From Puffinus mauretanicus (taxonomy: Eukaryota; Chordata; Aves; Procellariiformes; Procellariidae), in contig JAJKFH010002273.1 in assembly GCA_023333565.1 (NCBI GenBank), forward strand, positions 992,001 through 1,056,000: a DNA stretch of 64,000 bases. Direction: 5' to 3'. The notes below the pieces were generated by a model, which had not been told where the DNA came from, ran no database searches, and worked only from the letters and a program-made list of their open reading frames with translations. Positions 13,001 to 25,100 of this stretch are shown in pieces. How positions within the stretch are numbered: the first letter of the stretch is position 1; each line of letters opens with the position of its first letter. A program made the translations under genes and the position numbers.

Positions 13001-16000
13001 TCAGTCAGGTTTACATATGAGGGTGAAGGTAGGATGGAAAAGAGGTAACACTTTCAGACAGCCTTTTTCCTGCATGAACTGAAGAAGAAGATTTTGATCA
13101 GAACCATCCAAAGGCATGTAGTTTTAAAAGCTCGTCAGAGCACAGGCCTGATTTGGTGAAGTCACTGGGTGACTGTGGTCAGCTTCACCAAATTAATTGG
13201 TGAGAAATGTGGTTTTGGCTAAACAGCTGGAGGAGAACAAATTGTAAAATAGGTGAGCCCTTAGTATTATTTTTACTGTATGCTTTGAGACCTTTCTTCT
13301 ACCCTCTGCAACATTCCGAAAATTACTGTTCATAAATAAGGAGACGACAAGCATAAGCCAGGGGACAGCAACAATGGTGTGTAGTCTGAGGCCCCCCAAG
13401 ACTACCGACCCCACAAGAACCGTAAGTGCATTTCCTCATCTGTGCCAGGGTCCTGCCTGGAGGTGAGTCGACCCGTGTCTTTTTGGCTTCTCTCCCTGTC
13501 AACCTCTAGACTGCCAGGGGATGGAGAGGTGGCCTGCAGAAGTGTCTGTGCTGGTTTTGCCTGTGTTTGATGGATCCAAAGCTCATTTTGACTTACTGGG
13601 GATGAGAGGTGCATGGCACGCTGCTGCCACACCTACAGCTGCCCACAGCACATAAGGCAATGCCCGCAGATGTGGGCAGACCTGGCTTGCAAAGAGCTCT
13701 CCCTCGCTAGCCCACGTCTCCTGCTTCCTTCTGTCATTATGACAGTCCAAAAGGGAAAAAGTATCTTAAAATCTGACCTAAAATAACTATTTTTTTAGAG
13801 TTCTAGCAGAACAGATTATCTCTGAATCCAGTGAGCTGCTGGATTTCAGTGGGTTTGCAGAAACGGAGATGTGTTTCATAAATTGACTCATTTGTTTTCA
13901 TCTTTATTTTCACCACTGCTACACTGTCTCAATGGTGCACCTCCTGCATGCTTTATAATTGTGATGTTAATAGCACCGCATTAATAAGAACACATACATT
14001 CATTTTTAAAATAACTGATATTTCTGAATGCAAATCCTGAAATTCTTTCTCAGTCAAACAGAGAAGAAGGGAGAATGCCTGAATCACCTCAGACCAACAG
14101 TCATTTCTCCGTGAAGCTGTCACCATTAAAAAGTTAACACGAACACACAGATGTACCTGAGACACTACAGCATGTTACAAGAGTTCTGGTACTAGAGTAG
14201 GTAATGACCTTTGGTATTTCAAAGCTATTTGATGGAGGGAGAGCATACACATACATGCTGTACCACCTCAGAAGGCTGACTTTTTAATGCTGACAGCTAT
14301 TCCTTGGTGAAATCTCACAAAACAAGACATGGTAGTTTAAAATCCGGCCAAAGAAGGTTTTGGAATAAAAGGCAGAAATGTGGGTTTTGCCTGTCAGAGA
14401 ACCCTCTGTTTCTCACACTCTGCTTTGCTTCAATGTTCACAAGAACTCAAAATGTAATAGAAACTAAATATTGGTTATTTCTTTATACTACTGTAAGCTG
14501 ACCGGACTTGGACTACCATTTCTATCCTGCCCATTATTGAAGAAAGCCTTAGCATTTGATTTCTCCTCTTTCCATTTAGATCATTTGCAACACCTAGCAA
14601 ATATAAACTTACAATACTGTAAACAGATACTAAAAATAATAATGATTCATGGTTTGTTGTTGGGTTTTTTTCTTGTGTTTTTTTTTTTTTTTTTTAATTA
14701 TTATTATTATTAAACACGTTGAACCAGTGCCTTGGGAATTATAATGTATGCTTAGACTAGAGAATTCAGCCCACTGGTTGTACAGGTTATATGGTTAGGC
14801 AAACAACCGTACAGGATCTCCTTTAATAACCTCTGAAATTTAAGGGAAAGGTCATCAGCTTTGCACAATGAAAAGCTATGATCTCTGCAATCAGAGGTTA
14901 TACAATCACGGTTAGCATCAATGGTTATATTCTACAGAATAATTTTCCTTTTTATGAAGAGAGAGGAGTTCCTGATAATGGTGTTTCTTTTTTTCTTTTT
15001 TTTTTTTTTACAAGTTACATGTTCATCAGGTTTCACCCTGATATTACTATCATTTGCTCACAAGGGAAAATTAATAATGTTAGCACCATAATTCCTTTCT
15101 GGATGATCCTCAGTGGTGCTGTATTCTTGTGCAAATCCTGATTTGAAACAACAAAGCTAACTTTGTCATCAGAGTAACAGAAGAGATGTAAGAATGTAAA
15201 AAAGGATTTGCTTCATCAATGATTTGATAATGATAATGATAAAATCTTTTTATTTTTAAGTCTGAGTTTAAATGTGACTAGGGATATTCCAGCATCTTAT
15301 ACAAAGAGAACGTTACAGACTTCCTCATCAGTCCTTCCTAACTTTATAATAAACCAGAAATCTTTCTTACACAGATTTCAGTAAAAGAGTCACGCTCTAA
15401 AGAGAACCAATCATTACCAGAAACCTAACTGAAAAATGTTGCTAGCTGAAACCATGGCCTATGTTTCATCTTTCAGTGTGTGATAAACTCTCATGAATCG
15501 CTTTCTATTTACTGGAGGAAAGTATGAGCACATAAGGAGTTACTATGGAAGAGCTGACATGCTATGAAATTGAACATTTCATGTGTTTAATGTGACAATA
15601 TACTGTCATACCTGCTGTTACAATTCTGTATCTAAAATTTTATTTGCATATTAAAGAAAAATGTTGTACTCCTTGTATCAAAGAATGCAAAATCTGCAAT
15701 ACTAGCAAAAAATACAGTCCCTGCAGTGTCTGTCCCAAACACCTTCTGTTGTCACCTAACAGAAAGTGTTTCAGGCCTTTACTTATCTACCCACTTAAAA
15801 CTGCTGATAAATTTTTATAACAAACATTTGACTGCAAAGAGAGAAAGGATGCTCACTCTCAAAGGCTATTTTAAGTCATTTTATTGATTTAGTATGCCTA
15901 ATATTAATACAGCTGGTAACATTAAGCAGACATAAAAGTATGTTTACTTTATCTAGTCAATTGTAACTGAACAAAGAGGTCAAAAATTATTGAAGTGTTT

Positions 16001-19000
16001 TGCAACAGCTGTGCGTCTTCACAAAAGAAAACAAAGCCATGTTGTGCAAATATTCTGGCATATGTAAAGATAATCTGACTTCTAGTCATTTAAGAAATAC
16101 AGATTATATAGAGAAATTATAGATTGACTGAAGTTTTTTTAGCCATAAAACACACATTTGTCAGTATTTGTGTACTCAGGACAGGTTACAAAATGATAGG
16201 TCTGGAAAAGATGCCAGCTTCTTCACTCATTGCTAATACGACTCTAGATTAGAAGTACAAAGTATAATGCAGTCACACTCCAGTGACCAGATGCTCTGTT
16301 GATACCAGACATCCCAGACCACCTGTTTTCACATCCTTACACACACTTTAGTCTGTCATTAAAAATAGTCTTGTGCTGCAGTTTGGTGTTTCATATGACT
16401 ATTGCTCTGGCAGTGAGCCAGACCAAAACACAGTGCTCTCTATCTGTCAGTAAAATCTGAGCAAAGCCATGCAAAGCAACAAAACTTACACTTCCATTTT
16501 TATAAGCATCTGTTTGTAGAGAGACGGAGAGAAGAAGGAGGAAGACAACTGGTGGAAAAGAAGTGAAATGGTTAAATCTCTGCAGTTACTGCATAATCCA
16601 TTCTTGTTAGCATTTGACATTTTGCAGTTCCCAAACATCTCAGCCACTGTCTCTCACAATTCTCCAGATGATCCACAAAACACATGCTCGTCACAATGCC
16701 ATGAACGTGCTACAAAACTGGGAGAATACCAAGGGAGCTACCAGCAACCTCGCTCTTCGCTAATATGATTTCGAGAGAGAAGAAAATATATTGCAACCAC
16801 CCCTCTCATTTTTTATACCAGATATATATTAATGAAAATCTTTGTAAGATTCTAGCTTCCTGGAATATAGCCAAATTTCACTTCTATCTGTGAAATTTCA
16901 GATAGTTATAAGGATGGATGGATACACAACATAGTTGAGCAGCTTGTGAATAGTAAGTCTGACACATGCAGAAGGCAGGGGCCTTTTGTCTAGGACTTCT
17001 GCATCTCAGTGGAGGAGAAACTCCATGCATCAGGCAGCTCAGCTGCAACAGGGCCATGTGACACCTACAAATCTTGAAGAAATGGAGAAATTCTTTTTTT
17101 TTGCCTAGGCAAATAAAAGCCACGGATGGAAAAGGTTGATGTGTACTAGGAGACCAAAGTAAATAGCAAACCTATGCCATGCTGTGCCTCACACTGCGCC
17201 TCACACTGCACTACTCAATGTGATTCTCCTCCCAAACTCCCTATTACAATCTTATATTTTAAATTGTATACTGGTCTACCTTTTTCTTTGCCAACAGTGT
17301 CCTTTGCACAGAGGATTTTGCCTGGGTGGCTATGCTTAAGGTACCCAGCTCTACACCCCTGCTAAGAGAATGGAGTGTCTTAACACTGCCTTCAGGCAGA
17401 GCAAAGGGGTTAGGTTAAAACACTGGCAAACCCAGACATGGTCTAATCGGTCTGACGTTGAATTCAGTTATGAAGCTGTAGTATAAATATCAGAGCCGTG
17501 GAGAATAGTAGCACTTGTTGAAAATTCATGAACCGCTATAGGCAGCCAACCTTTAGCTGACACATCTAGATCCAGAAGAGAATCTATAACGTTTTACAAA
17601 ACCTTGTTTCTCCTGGCATCTTCTGCTTTCATGTTTTGTGAGAATAAAACCGCTGCATACCCCGATGTTCTTACTCTCCCGGCAGTTCCCCTCACTGGAG
17701 CTGCGCGGTGCTCAGGACATGGTCCAGCGAGACAGCAAGCACTGTCTCCTTGATGTGGCTGAAGGCGGGCGAGCTGGCTCTGGTTATCAGAGGACACTAG
17801 CACTTTCGCAGAAGGCAGTGACTCCTGGGACAAGAAAGTCAGTGTGTGTGTGCCTGGACAAACCCTCAGAAAGGAGAGGGCCTCATAGCAGTAGGCACTG
17901 GGAGTGAAGGACAGTGGGTCTTCTGTATGCTGGCAGGTCTCCTTGCAGGCTTGTAATATTAAATCTTTGTCTCGTGAAGATCCTTTACATGTTTTCCACC
18001 AAGAGATGAACCCCTGAGACTTTGTGGCTTTGGAATTAGGCAAATTCCTTAGCCTAGGAGTGCTTGTCCAAAGCGCAAAATAATTTTATTTTTCCTTTTA
18101 TTTACCTTTTTTTTTCTCTAGCCCCATGACCATCTGCTTACCCAGTTGATCAGTAAGAAAAGGAAGCACTAGAAGAAAGACGAGAATACGGTGGTATAGG
18201 AAATTGCTGCAATAATCATATTCCCCTTATTTCTTTTCATTTGCATCGAATAGGTTTAACTGCAATGTTTAATATGCTCTTTGCAGAGTTTGGGAGTTCT
18301 TTGCTTCCTCTGTACACAGAAATGAGTGTTACCTTCTCTAAGGCATCACGGGTATTTATGTTAAAAATCTTTAATTATGATGGAATATGAGAAACTATAA
18401 CAATAATTATGTGAATAAAGTTTGTCACTGTTACAATAGCAAAAAAACCCCCTCTGCTTACTTTTGGCAATAGTTTGCAAAATACATTAATAAGAATATT
18501 TCACACAGCTATTTTAAGACAGCCATTAAAAGTGTATAGAGCTGATTCTCATATATCTTCACCTCTCCAGCAGGAACTGGCAGAGTCCCCTGTGGGAATG
18601 TCACCTGGAACACAGTGCTTCAAAGCTTCCTCTGTGAATTCCTATGAGTGCTCTTGCTGCGGCTCACACACAGAAATAGTGAACATACATACTCTTAAGA
18701 GATATTTACTGCTTGGTTGTGGTTTTTTGTTTTCCTTTTCCCAAAGGAATTAATTACCATTTTAACAAATATTTTGTTAGCATTCTAGTACCTTATTAAA
18801 ACCACCACTTTATATGAAAAGTTAAGGTATTTTTAAGTGGAGAAAATGCTATGCATAAATGGCAATGGATGGTGATTTTTTTTTTCTATTGTTTTACTGC
18901 TCAGGAACATAATGTATAATAATGTTTTGAGATCGTTTTTTCTGTCTTGGCTTTGTGAGTAAGAAGCAATCCACCTTCTGTATCCTCCCGTTCATCAGTC

Positions 19001-19436
19001 TATCATCAGTGTATCATAATTTGCTCAGAGATGCTCTGTCTAAGATTTACTGAGACTTCAGTGTATTTCTGCCTACAGCTGCCTAAATACTAAGTGTATG
19101 TGCTCAAATTGTAATCCACCTATAGCTCTACCTTGGAGAAGTCAGTATTAAGTCGTTTACACATCCAACATTTTTGTTAACATTTGCTTAGTTGAGTCGT
19201 GGTACTGTTTTTATGCCTAAGCCTCAGCAAGCCTAAAGGGTTTGCTTCCAAACCAATTCCCTATCAGGCCACATGGTAAAAACAAAACAAAACAGAAAAG
19301 AAAGGCATCTTCAAGCTTAGAGCTTCAAGTGACTGCTTTCATTTGTCTCTTCCCTTTCCTGTTAGGAAGAGGGACTTGAGGGTCCCTTGCAGAAGTGCAT
19401 GCCAACCAGCAGATGGGTCTCTGCCAGTGTTCCTCT
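13001..19436. other. unique non-coding DNA with two GC-richer patches
   Basis: No gene is recognised. Patches at about 13400-13740 and 17640-17960 are richer in GC than their surroundings and give overlapping open frames on both strands, the longest being 149 codons on the minus strand at 17594-18043. None has a domain, a transmembrane pattern or a repeat structure, so they are treated as chance frames. A poly-T run followed by TTA repeats lies at 14678-14712. Confidence 0.55.
14678..14712. repeat. poly-T run followed by (TTA)5
   Basis: Eighteen consecutive T bases (14678-14695) run into AATTATTATTATTATTAAA. This is a simple-sequence tract. On the minus strand it would look like a poly(A) tail after TAA repeats, but no gene-derived sequence lies beside it to make it a processed pseudogene. 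Confidence 0.85.
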
Positions 19437-19521
19437 GTGAATCTTAGAATAGTTTGGGTTGGAAGGGACCTTTAAAGGTCACCTAATCCAACCCCCCTGC
19501 AGTGAGCAGGGGCATCTTCAA

Positions 19522-20324
19522 CTAGATCAGGTTGCTCAGAGCCCTGTCCAACCTGACCTTGAATGTCTCCAGGGATAGGGCATCTACCACCACCCTGGGC
19601 AACCAGTGTTTCACCACCCTCACTGTAAAAAACGTCTTCCTTATATCTAGTCTAAATCTACCCTCTTTTAGTTTAAAACCATTCCCCCTTGTCCTGTCGC
19701 AACAGGCCCTGCTAAAAAGTCTGTCCCCATCTTTCTTATAAGCCCCCTTTAAGTACTGAAAGGCTGCAATAAAATGTCCCCGAAGCCTTCTCTTCTCCAG
19801 GCTGAACAACCCCAACTCTGTCAGCCTTTCTTCATAGGAGAGATATTCCATCCCTCTGATCATTTCTGTGGCCCTCCACTGCAACTGCTCCAACAGGTCC
19901 ATGTCTTTCCTGTGCTGAGGACTCCAGAGCTGGACGCAGTGCTCCAGGTGGGTTCTTACCAGAGCAGAGTAGAGGGGCAGAATCACCTCCCTTGACCTGC
20001 TGGCCATGCTTCTTTTGATGCAGCCCAGGGTACGGTTGGCCTTCTGGGCTGCGAGCGCACATTGCTGGCTCACGTCCAGCTCTTCATCCACCAGTACTCC
20101 CAAGTCCTTCTCAGCAGGGCTGCTCTCAATCCCTTCATCCCCCAGCCTGTATTGATACTGGGCGTTTTCCCAACCCAGGTGCAGGCCCTTGCACTTGGCC
20201 TTGTTGAACCTCATGAGGTTCTCAGGGGCCCGCTTCTTGAGCTTGTCCAGGTCCCTGAATGCATCCCGTCCCTCAAGTGTGTCAACCACACCACTCAGCT
20301 TGATGTCATCTGCAAACTTGCTGA
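19522..20324 (-). pseudogene. CR1 ORF2 fragment: C-terminal region after motif C
   Basis: After the frameshift the CR1 frame resumes with the catalytic FADD motif (about 20300-20318) and stays open for some 255 codons to its natural stop. It contains the usual CR1 landmarks in order: [94 protein letters not shown] and [10 protein letters not shown]. The W-R-L-P motif that normally reads WNRLPREVV has become WLPRVVV through a small loss. This region follows the polymerase core and is conserved throughout CR1. About 80 bp of 3' UTR separate its stop from the 3' end of the element. Confidence 0.94.
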
Positions 20325-21153
20325 GGGTGCACTCGATCCCACTATGTCATTGATGAAGATATTAAACAGTACTGGTCCCAATACGGATCCCTGCGGGACA
20401 CCACTTGTCACCGATCTCCATCTGAACATTGAGCCATTGACCACTACCCTCTGGATGCATCCATCCAACCAATTCCTCATCCACCGAACTGTCCACCCAT
20501 CAAATCCAAGTTTAGAGAGAAGGATGCTGTGGGGGACTGTGTCAAAGGCCTTACAGAAGCCCAGATAGATGACACCCGTAGCTCTTCCTTTGTCCACTGA
20601 TGTAGCCACTCCATCATAGAAGGCCACTAGCTTGGTCAGGCAGGACTTGCCCCTGGTGAAGCCATGCTGGCTGTCTCGAATCACCTCCCTGTACTCCATG
20701 TGCCTTAGCATAGCTTCTAGGAGGATCTGTTCCATGGTCTTCCCAGGCACAGAGGTGAGGTTGACAGGTCGGTAGTTCCGAGGGTCCTCCTTTCTACTCT
20801 TTTTAAAAATGGGTGCAATATTTCCCTTTTTCCAGTTACCAGGGACTTCGCCTGACTGCAATGACTTTTCAAATATCATGGAGAGTGGATTGGCAACTAC
20901 ATCAGCCAATTCCCTCAGGACCCTGGGATGCATCTTGTCAGGTCCCATAGACTTATGTATGTTCAGGTTCCTCAGGTGGTCACGAACCTGATCTTCTCTT
21001 ACAGTGGGAGGAACTTTGCTCCCCCAGTCCCCGTCTTGTGGTGCACCCACTCGAGAGATGTGGGAAGAGAGGTTGCCAGTGAAGACTGAGGCAAAAATAT
21101 TGTTGAGTACCTCAGCTTCTCCTCATCTGTTATTAGCAGTTTGCCAGTCATGT
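20295..21153 (-). pseudogene. CR1 ORF2 fragment: reverse transcriptase core
   Basis: This is the middle of CR1 ORF2, which copies the element RNA into DNA. A 251-codon open stretch (21050-20295) carries the N-terminal motif [14 protein letters not shown], then [20 protein letters not shown] and [12 protein letters not shown]. Motif A reads [10 protein letters not shown] at about 20541-20572, and motif B reads [15 protein letters not shown] at about 20368-20412. In CR1 elements motif A normally reads LDFSKAFD, so the first, catalytic Asp has become Gly here and the enzyme would be inactive. Before motif C a one-base frameshift (20325-20345) throws the frame off. The FADD box survives only in another frame at about 20300-20318. 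A second frameshift near 21108 separates this block from the linker behind the endonuclease. Confidence 0.95.
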
Positions 21154-22196
21154 TCATTGGGGGGGTATGCTTTCTTTGACCTTTCTTTTCTGGCTGACAT
21201 ACCTGTAGAAGCCCTTATTATTCTTTTCATCCCTTGCCAAGTTCAGCTCCAGCTGCGCCTTGGCCTTCCTGACTCCATCCTTACACAACCAGGCAACATC
21301 CCTATACTCTTCCCAGGATATCTGTCCCTTCTTCCACTGCCTGTGCATTTCCTGCTTGCCCTTTAGTTTGACCAGCAGGTCTTGACTCATCCATGCCGGT
21401 CTCTTGCCTTCCTTTCCTGATTTCTTATACATGGGGATCGAGAGCTCTTGTGCTCTGTTGAAAGTGTCCTTAAAGATCTGCCAGCCCTGTTCTGCTCCCT
21501 TGTCCCTGAGGACAATTTCCCAGGGGGTCGTATTGACTGAATCCTTGAACAGCTGGAAGTTTGCTTTCCTAAAATTCAGGGTCCTGACTTTACTCTTCAC
21601 CTGACCGATATCCCTCAGGACTGCGAACTCCACCAGTGTGTGATCACTGCAGCACAGGCTGCCTCCAACCTTGACATCACCGATGAGCTCACTTGCGTTG
21701 GTGACCAACAGGTCCAGTATCACATCCTCTCTGGTAGGGCTGTCTATTACCTGGCTTAAGAAGTTATCCTCAATGCATTCCAGGAGTCTTCTGGATTGCC
21801 TACAGCTCTCTGTGCTACTTTTCCAGCAGGTGTCGGGGTGGTTGAAGTCCCCCAGCAGGATGAGAACCTGTGAGCGTGATGCCTCCTGTAGCTGGAGTAA
21901 GAAGGCTTCGTCAATGGGCTCCCCTTGATTGGGCAGCCTGTAGTAGACACCAGCCACACGTTGGTTCCCTTTGTTGCCTCGGTCTCCGATTCTTACCCAC
22001 AAGCTTTCAACCTTCTCGTGGCTATTCTTCAGAGACAGCTGTTAACACTCTATCCATTTCTTGATATAGATGGCAACCCCTCCACCCCTCCTTCCTCGCC
22101 TGTCCCTTCTGAACAGCCTGTAGCCATTGATAGCTGCTCTCAAGTCATGGGATTCATTCCACCAAGTTTCAGTAATGGCAGTATGTTTCACTTTGC
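21154..22196 (-). pseudogene. CR1 ORF2 fragment: AP-type endonuclease
   Basis: This is the broken N-terminal part of the CR1 ORF2 protein, which nicks target DNA to prime reverse transcription. The element starts inside the domain. The first recognisable motif is TETWW at about 22160-22177, carrying the conserved Glu. GGGVAIYIK follows, then a stop codon at 22042-22044. A 282-codon open stretch (22002-21154) continues with LLGDFNHPD (about 21835-21858), which holds the Asp/Asn active-site pair, and CSDHTLVEF (about 21640-21652), the terminal Ser-Asp-His motif of exonuclease-endonuclease-phosphatase enzymes. After that comes the Lys/Arg-rich linker to the reverse transcriptase. The frame is lost at a G7 run (plus strand, about 21157-21163) just before the linker ends. 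The opening Asn motif of the domain is absent because of the 5' truncation. Confidence 0.93.
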
Positions 22197-25100
22197 ATAA
22201 AACAATTATTATTCACTGGGCGAAGAGAGACTCTGATCTGGTAGTTCTCAGCAGGCAGAAGTGAGAGAGTAAGGGATCCTAGTCCTTGCTCTCATCCATA
22301 TTTGTGCAACATGCATAATGCTGAAGGGACAGATTCACTGTCTGAATATAAATTCAGATCTGTTCTGTGAATCAAGGCTCTCCCAGACCTTCACATAGTG
22401 ATCGAAGTGTCCATGCCATTAAGCATTAGGGGCCACAGATATTTCATCTTCATGTTTTCCCTTATTTCTGCCATGCACATCTTTATTTCAAAGGAAAGGG
22501 GGGAAAAAAAGCTACTTGGCATCTTTCATATATTTTCCTCATCTTGCCAAAAATTGTGGGAAAAAGTTTATGAACTGCCTCTTAACCTTTTTTTGGTATT
22601 GCTGTAGGTATTATTTTTTCCATTTAATGATGGTTTATATAACCTTTGGACTTGTGTGTGGAAAAAGTCTGCTTTAAAAGCCAGATTTTTAATTTTTTTA
22701 AGAAACAAAAGCTTGTATATGATTTTAGGGGTAAATGTTCAGCTTTTCAAAGGAAAACTGAGTGCTCCTGTGTCCTGGCCAATACCATTCACATTAATCA
22801 AAGTCACATTCAATAATGAGGAAAATAGAAATGCTAAAATTGCTACCATGCTCCCAAGGTGAAGCAAACACTACACAGAACTGGCAGCCGAGAGTCAGGC
22901 TTCCGCTGAGCGCATGATGCCGATACTTAAACAATTATAGCTGCAATCACAAGTAAATAACATTATTCAATTTCATCTTAATGTGTGTTTTGCAATATCT
23001 CATGTTGCAATTCCGACAAAGCGGTCACAGAACATCAAACTAATAGGTGAGGAAGAAAATTTTGTGGATTGTCTAATAGTACTGGCTATCAAACTAATTA
23101 TGAGTCATTAGACAAGCTCTCTCAAAGCTTGTGCACAATATGTTTAACTGTAATCAGGGGGTAATAAAGTTCAGAAAAATTTCTATCAAAGAAGAGGGCC
23201 TTCAAAATAGAGATGTGGGAGATTCTATTGAATACTTTAAATTAGATATAGATTAGTCACAAATCACTGAGAGAGCTTAATAAGAAATCAAAATCAACAC
23301 CTTGAGTATGGAAGCTCCTTGTCAATACACAGCTCATTAATGTGCAACATGATCAACATTTCAATATATTCCACCCTGCTCATCCAATGATACCTCAGAT
23401 GAGCTGATGCGATGTGTTCATTCTTTGATACAGCACTCAAACACCACTAAGTACTCCAGCAAACATTACGGTACTAGAATTTTTTTTTAAAACACTTCTG
23501 TCACTTCTGGACTACTACCAGTTAAAATATTTGCAGTAGGACTGTTTACATTTTCTGCTATTATATAAAAACAAATCACAAACATGGTCTGATCTAAAGT
23601 TTATTTTAATCACCATGAGATTTCTAATTGACCTGAGAGGGCTTTGGATGAAACTTTTTTAGCTAACGTATATATTTTCATTTAAGTGGCATCGTCATTC
23701 AAAATACATTTTCCCCTCAGTTCACCTCAGCCAACTTTCCTATATTTCTTTTACTCTCCAGCTGGATGACAAAATAATTCAGACAACCTAAAGATGGAAT
23801 AACTGCCTCCATTCCCTTAAGCTTGCAGGACAGGGTTCACTTGTCATAGAAAACAATGTTTCTCTGACGATTTGAACTTATACGACATGTTAGTACTACT
23901 TTTTTTTTTTTTAACTTGGAGTCAAAAATAGAGAAACACCACATCTATGAATCACATGGTCATCTGAAACGCCAATGCCAGAGCAGATTTTTATGTCATC
24001 GGTAGACCTTGCCTTCACAAGAAGCAAGCAACATAGGCTATGTTTCAGCAAAGCATTTGAATACATATTTTACATAAAATAGCCAAAACACCCCATTTAA
24101 CATAGATGGAGTTATTCACCTTTCTAAAGGTGAGCATATCTGCAAGGCTTTGCCTTATGTGGTCCTAGTTCCTTCAATTTCATGTTATGTGTAATATAAG
24201 TTTTCTAGCAGTAGTGCAGCTTTAACTGAATTCAGATTCACAGAAAGAGCAAACATGTTCAGTACCAGAGCTGTACCTGAAAAAGGTCACTGCCACATCA
24301 GTCACATTTGATTATATAATGGCCCACACAGATTTCTCTGATCTAATGTCCACTTTTTCCTTGAATATACATCTAAACTCTTGTGTACTGCACCCTCTAC
24401 AGGATAAAATACACAGCATGTCAGAGAGAAGGGGAAAAAAAATGAAATCTTATCTGGATATTAGAGGGATTATTACCTGCAGTTGAAAATCTAATTGCTG
24501 ATTTAGGCAGTTAATTTTCAATGATGTATTTGTTAAACAATAGGATGGGTTCAATCCATTAGAACAGAAAATGTCGGATTGAAATATTGCTAATGAGTGG
24601 ATTTGTGCTTTAGGCTATGCAATAAGCAGGAGTCAGGCTGGCTAGGTGCTGAAGCAAAACTGGGAGAGCATGTAATCAGCATGCTGTCAATATATCGCTA
24701 ATCCAAACTACACAATACTAATTAAACTTTCTCCTTATGTAGCATGCAAGCAATAAGTGTATTTTAAATGCCACTTGCTATCTTTTTCTGTTATTCTGAC
24801 AGTTTTTAAGTGCTTCATGACTGACAGATTTCTGTAAGTATAAAATTGTGTATCAGAGGGGAATTGTATGCAAAGGTAGAATTTCAAAGTCAATAAAATG
24901 TTCTTAACTTCCATTAGTTTAGGGAACAAGGCAACACAACCCTGGATCTAAATTTTTAGACTTTCTTATGCAAAATAAGTATTTATAATAGATACAAGTA
25001 AGCTTAATTTAAAGAGGTGCACACAATTTTATAATACTTCAAAATGTGACATAGACTTATATTAAGACTTCTGAAGGAGTAATTTGATTTTTAGCACTTT

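Larger units (their letters stand above)
19437..22196 (-). mobile_element. CR1 LINE retrotransposon, 5'-truncated, minus strand
   Basis: About 2.76 kb of a chicken-repeat-1 type LINE lies in reverse orientation. Read on the minus strand it runs from inside the endonuclease domain, through the reverse transcriptase and the conserved C-terminal region, to a short 3' UTR. That UTR ends in the CR1 signature seen on the plus strand as AGAATAGTTTGGGTTGGAAG (19446-19465). Full-length CR1 is about 4.5 kb, so ORF1 and the first part of the endonuclease are missing, as is usual for CR1 insertions made by incomplete reverse transcription. The copy is dead: it has an in-frame stop in the endonuclease (22042-22044), frameshifts near 21157, 21108 and 20330, and a lost catalytic Asp. 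Its sequence differs clearly from the copy at 37 kb, so it belongs to another, probably older, subfamily. CR1 usually makes no clean target-site duplication and none is evident here. Confidence 0.97.

Noticed and set aside
17594..18043. 149-codon minus-strand frame
   Set aside because: No domain or splice pattern. Overlapping frames on both strands point to base composition.
19532..22200. Several plus-strand open frames of 60-168 codons across this region
   Set aside because: They lie antisense to the CR1 ORF2, and their composition mirrors the conserved LINE coding strand. They have no domain of their own.
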